A DNA stretch of 64,000 bases from Microbacterium sp. CGR2 (GTDB taxonomy: Bacteria > Actinomycetota > Actinomycetes > Actinomycetales > Microbacteriaceae), in assembly GCF_003626735.1 (NCBI RefSeq), contig NZ_RBHX01000001.1, forward strand, positions 3,410,001 to 3,474,000, given 5' to 3'. How positions within the stretch are numbered: position 1 is the stretch's first letter; each line of letters starts with the position of its first letter. The position numbers and the translations under genes were made by a program. Under the pieces are notes generated by a model. It ran no database searches. It saw only the letters and a program-made list of their open reading frames with translations, and was not told where the DNA came from. Below are positions 59,915-64,000 of this stretch, piece after piece.

Positions 59915-61475
59915 TGTCGCTGCTCATCGAGCATCGCGTGACCGATGGCGTAGTCATGACTGCTCGCGGCATCTCCAAGGTCTACGGCGCGACGCACGCG
60001 CTGAAAGGCGTCGACTTCGACATCCGCGCCGGCGCCGTCACCGTGCTCTTCGGCGAGAACGGAGCAGGAAAGTCCACGCTCATGAAGATCCTGTCCGGCG
60101 TCGAGACGCCGACCGCGGGAACGCTCACACTGAACGGCGAGGGGATCGAACTCGTCGACACCGTGGATGCTTCCCGGCGCGGTATCGCGATCATCCACCA
60201 GGAACTGAGCCTGGCACCGAACCTCAGCATCAAGGACAACATCTTCATGGGTCGCGAGTACACCCGCGCCGGACTGATCGTCGACGACAAAGCCGAGGCT
60301 GCCAAGACACGCGATCTCATGGGGCGTCTCGCAGAAGATCTCAACCCGCACACGCTTGTCGGAGACCTGCGACTCGGACAGCAGCAGATCGTCGAGATCG
60401 CGCGAGCCCTCGCCGGGGAAGCCCGAGTGCTCATCATGGACGAGCCGACGTCTGCCCTGAGCGGCAACGAGGTGGAGGTGCTCTTCTCCCTGATCCGCGA
60501 ACTGACAGACGACGGCGTGGCCATCGTCTACATCTCCCACCACCTGGAGGAGGCGCTGGAGATCGCCGACCACGCGGTGGTCTTCCGCGACGGGGCATTG
60601 GTTGCGACCGGAGACCGTGCCGACATAGATCTGAACTGGGTCATCTCAAACATGGTCGGTCGAGCGGGCGACGATCTCGCGCCTGATCTGCTTGAGGAGT
60701 TCGGCGACGTCGCCCTGTCCCTGAGAGGCGTCACGATCGCCGACCCCTCTAATCCGAGCAGACTGGCCGTCGACGGACTCGATCTCGATGTGCGCGCGGG
60801 CGAGATCGTCTGCCTGTACGGGCTCATGGGCGCCGGGCGCACTGAGCTTCTCGAAGCGCTCGCGGGTCGCTCACCGATTCAACGGGGCACTGTGCTCGTG
60901 CACGGTGAGGAGATCGCCCGGCAGAGCATACGCGAACGGATCGCCTCCGGGCTCGCTCTCGTGCCCGAGGACCGGCAGCGCGACGGGCTCATTCAGACGA
61001 TGTCGGTGGGCGAGAACACCGCTCTTGCCAACCTCCTCGCATTCACCCGCTTCGGATGGGTCCGTCGCGGCGCGGAACGCGAGGCGGTCGCGGCGAGTAT
61101 GGCGGATGTGCGCGTCAAAGCCGCGGGTCCGAACGCGTCGATCACATCCCTGTCCGGCGGCAACCAGCAGAAGGTCGTCATCGGCAAGGCGCTGATGACC
61201 GCACCCAGGGTGATCCTCCTCGACGAGCCCTCTCGTGGAATCGATGTGGGTGCCAAAGCCGAGATCTTCGCCCTCATGGCCCGCGAAGCCCGAAGAGGCC
61301 TCGCGGTGCTCTTCGCGACGAGCGAGGTCGGCGAGGCCCTCGGAGTCTCCAACCGGATCATCGTCCTGTCCAAGGGGCACGTCGTCGGCGAGTTCGATCC
61401 ACGCCAGACAAGCCGGGAAGATCTCATGATCGCCTCGGGAGAATCACACACCGACGAGCCCGCAGGGAGCGCGCA

Positions 61476-61479
<4 letters not shown>
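59914..61479 (+). CDS. Rbs-type sugar ABC transporter ATPase, two domains
   Basis: A 521-residue tandem ATPase of the RbsA/XylG/AraG type. Domain 1: GENGAGKST, LRLGQQQIVEIARAL, LIMDEPTSAL. Domain 2: degenerate Walker A GLMGAGRTE, signature LSGGNQQKVVIGKAL, LLDEPSRGID, as is normal for the family. Energises uptake of a pentose or related sugar, here probably D-apiose, D-apionate or a tetrose. Confidence 0.92.
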
Positions 61480-63601
<2,122 letters not shown>

Positions 63602-63624
63602 CCTGAACCCAGCTCGAACGACCA

Positions 63625-63654
63625 AGAAGGGGCCGCCTGATGGCGGCCCCTTCT
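63625..63654 (+). terminator. Rho-independent-type terminator of the importer operon
   Basis: AGAAGGGGCCGCC pairs perfectly with GGCGGCCCCTTCT around a TGAT loop, followed by a short pyrimidine-rich run. It begins 24 bases after the binding-protein stop and also faces the end of the opposite-strand gene. Confidence 0.88.
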
Positions 63655-63682
63655 CATGTTTGGAATCGCTCGCTCGGTATGG

Positions 63683-64000
63683 TCACTCCACAGTCAGCAC
63701 GACCCGGGCATATCCGGTCAGAGCTGGGGCTCCACCATCGACGGCTTCGATGATGATGTGGATGCTCGATCCGGCCGGCGCATCGGCGGGAATCTGGATA
63801 GTGCAGGCGCCGGGCACGACCGTGAGCTGGCACTCGGAGCCGCGATCTTGAAACGCCCGGACGGTGACGTCGTCTCCGTCCGGGTCGGTGACGGTGAACC
63901 CCAGCTCGACGTGTTCGCCGGGGGATACGGTCCTGTCCAGCGTCTCGACACTCACTCGGGGTGCATGATTGGCCGAGGCAGGATCCGACGTGACCGTCCA
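63683..64000 (-). CDS. C-terminal part of a DUF1593/Sde182-like protein (partial)
   Basis: An open frame that runs off the right edge; 105 residues are visible. It has ANHAPRVSVET and VTDPDGDDVTVRAFQ, the pattern of the C-terminal immunoglobulin-like domain of Sde182/DUF1593 cellulose-binding or nucleoside-hydrolase-like proteins. Convergent with the sugar importer. A role in plant polysaccharide use is plausible. The N-terminus is outside the window. Confidence 0.6.
   Translation of the reverse strand, partial: WTVTSDPASANHAPRVSVETLDRTVSPGEHVELGFTVTDPDGDDVTVRAFQDRGSECQLTVVPGACTIQIPADAPAGSSIHIIIEAVDGGAPALTGYARVVLTVE

Overview
The window is GC-rich, densely packed DNA in which most operons are tied together by 4-base ATGA or GTGA overlaps. 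It encodes mycothiol-type maleylpyruvate isomerase, beta-ketoadipate and LIV/Rbs-type transport genes typical of Actinobacteria. The protein flavour (many small membrane proteins, TetR/GntR/IclR regulators) fits Microbacteriaceae, most likely Microbacterium; that genus call is inference.

Region 1 (1-25 kb) is accessory DNA. It holds an immunity-like gene, an MFS remnant, an IS21-like end, a truncated serine resolvase with res-like repeats, and a TetR-controlled ABC exporter. Two loci (5.5-8.9 kb and 11.3-15.2 kb) share four copies of a 17-bp operator and seem to form one TetR regulon: a CPBP protease, a PapA-like acyltransferase, an FAD oxidase and membrane proteins. An SGNH hydrolase/class A beta-lactamase pair follows. 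Three divergent copies, plus one truncated copy, of a small cysteine-loop membrane protein are scattered between 1.4 and 24.9 kb. A NarL-type sensor/regulator pair sits beside an unreported-looking 34-residue peptide gene and a three-gene cassette ending in a secreted cysteine protein.

Region 2 (25-51 kb) is an aromatic-catabolism island with three modules. The first is an uncharacterised meta-cleavage operon: extradiol dioxygenase, two FAH-fold enzymes, cyclase, flavin monooxygenase and amidohydrolase, with a LysR regulator. The second is 4-hydroxybenzoate to protocatechuate to beta-ketoadipate (pobA, pcaHGBDCIJF) with an IclR regulator. The third is 3-hydroxybenzoate to gentisate to fumarate plus pyruvate, with an IclR regulator and two sites matching the GenR-type ATTCC-N7-GGAAT pattern. 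A five-gene LIV-type ABC transporter lies between the first two modules and probably imports a ring substrate.

Region 3 (51-63.7 kb) is a sugar-acid module. It looks like the D-apionate to D-erythrose 4-phosphate pathway (apnL, apnO, oiaC, lerK, lerI, derI) plus an SDR dehydrogenase. It is followed by a divergent FadR-type GntR regulator and an Rbs-type ABC importer with a DUF2291 protein. The two divergent operons share an identical 14-bp operator candidate. A strong terminator closes the importer operon, and the window ends inside a DUF1593/Sde182-like gene on the opposite strand.

No rRNA, tRNA or CRISPR array was recognised. All functional calls are from reading motifs and context; no database search was possible.
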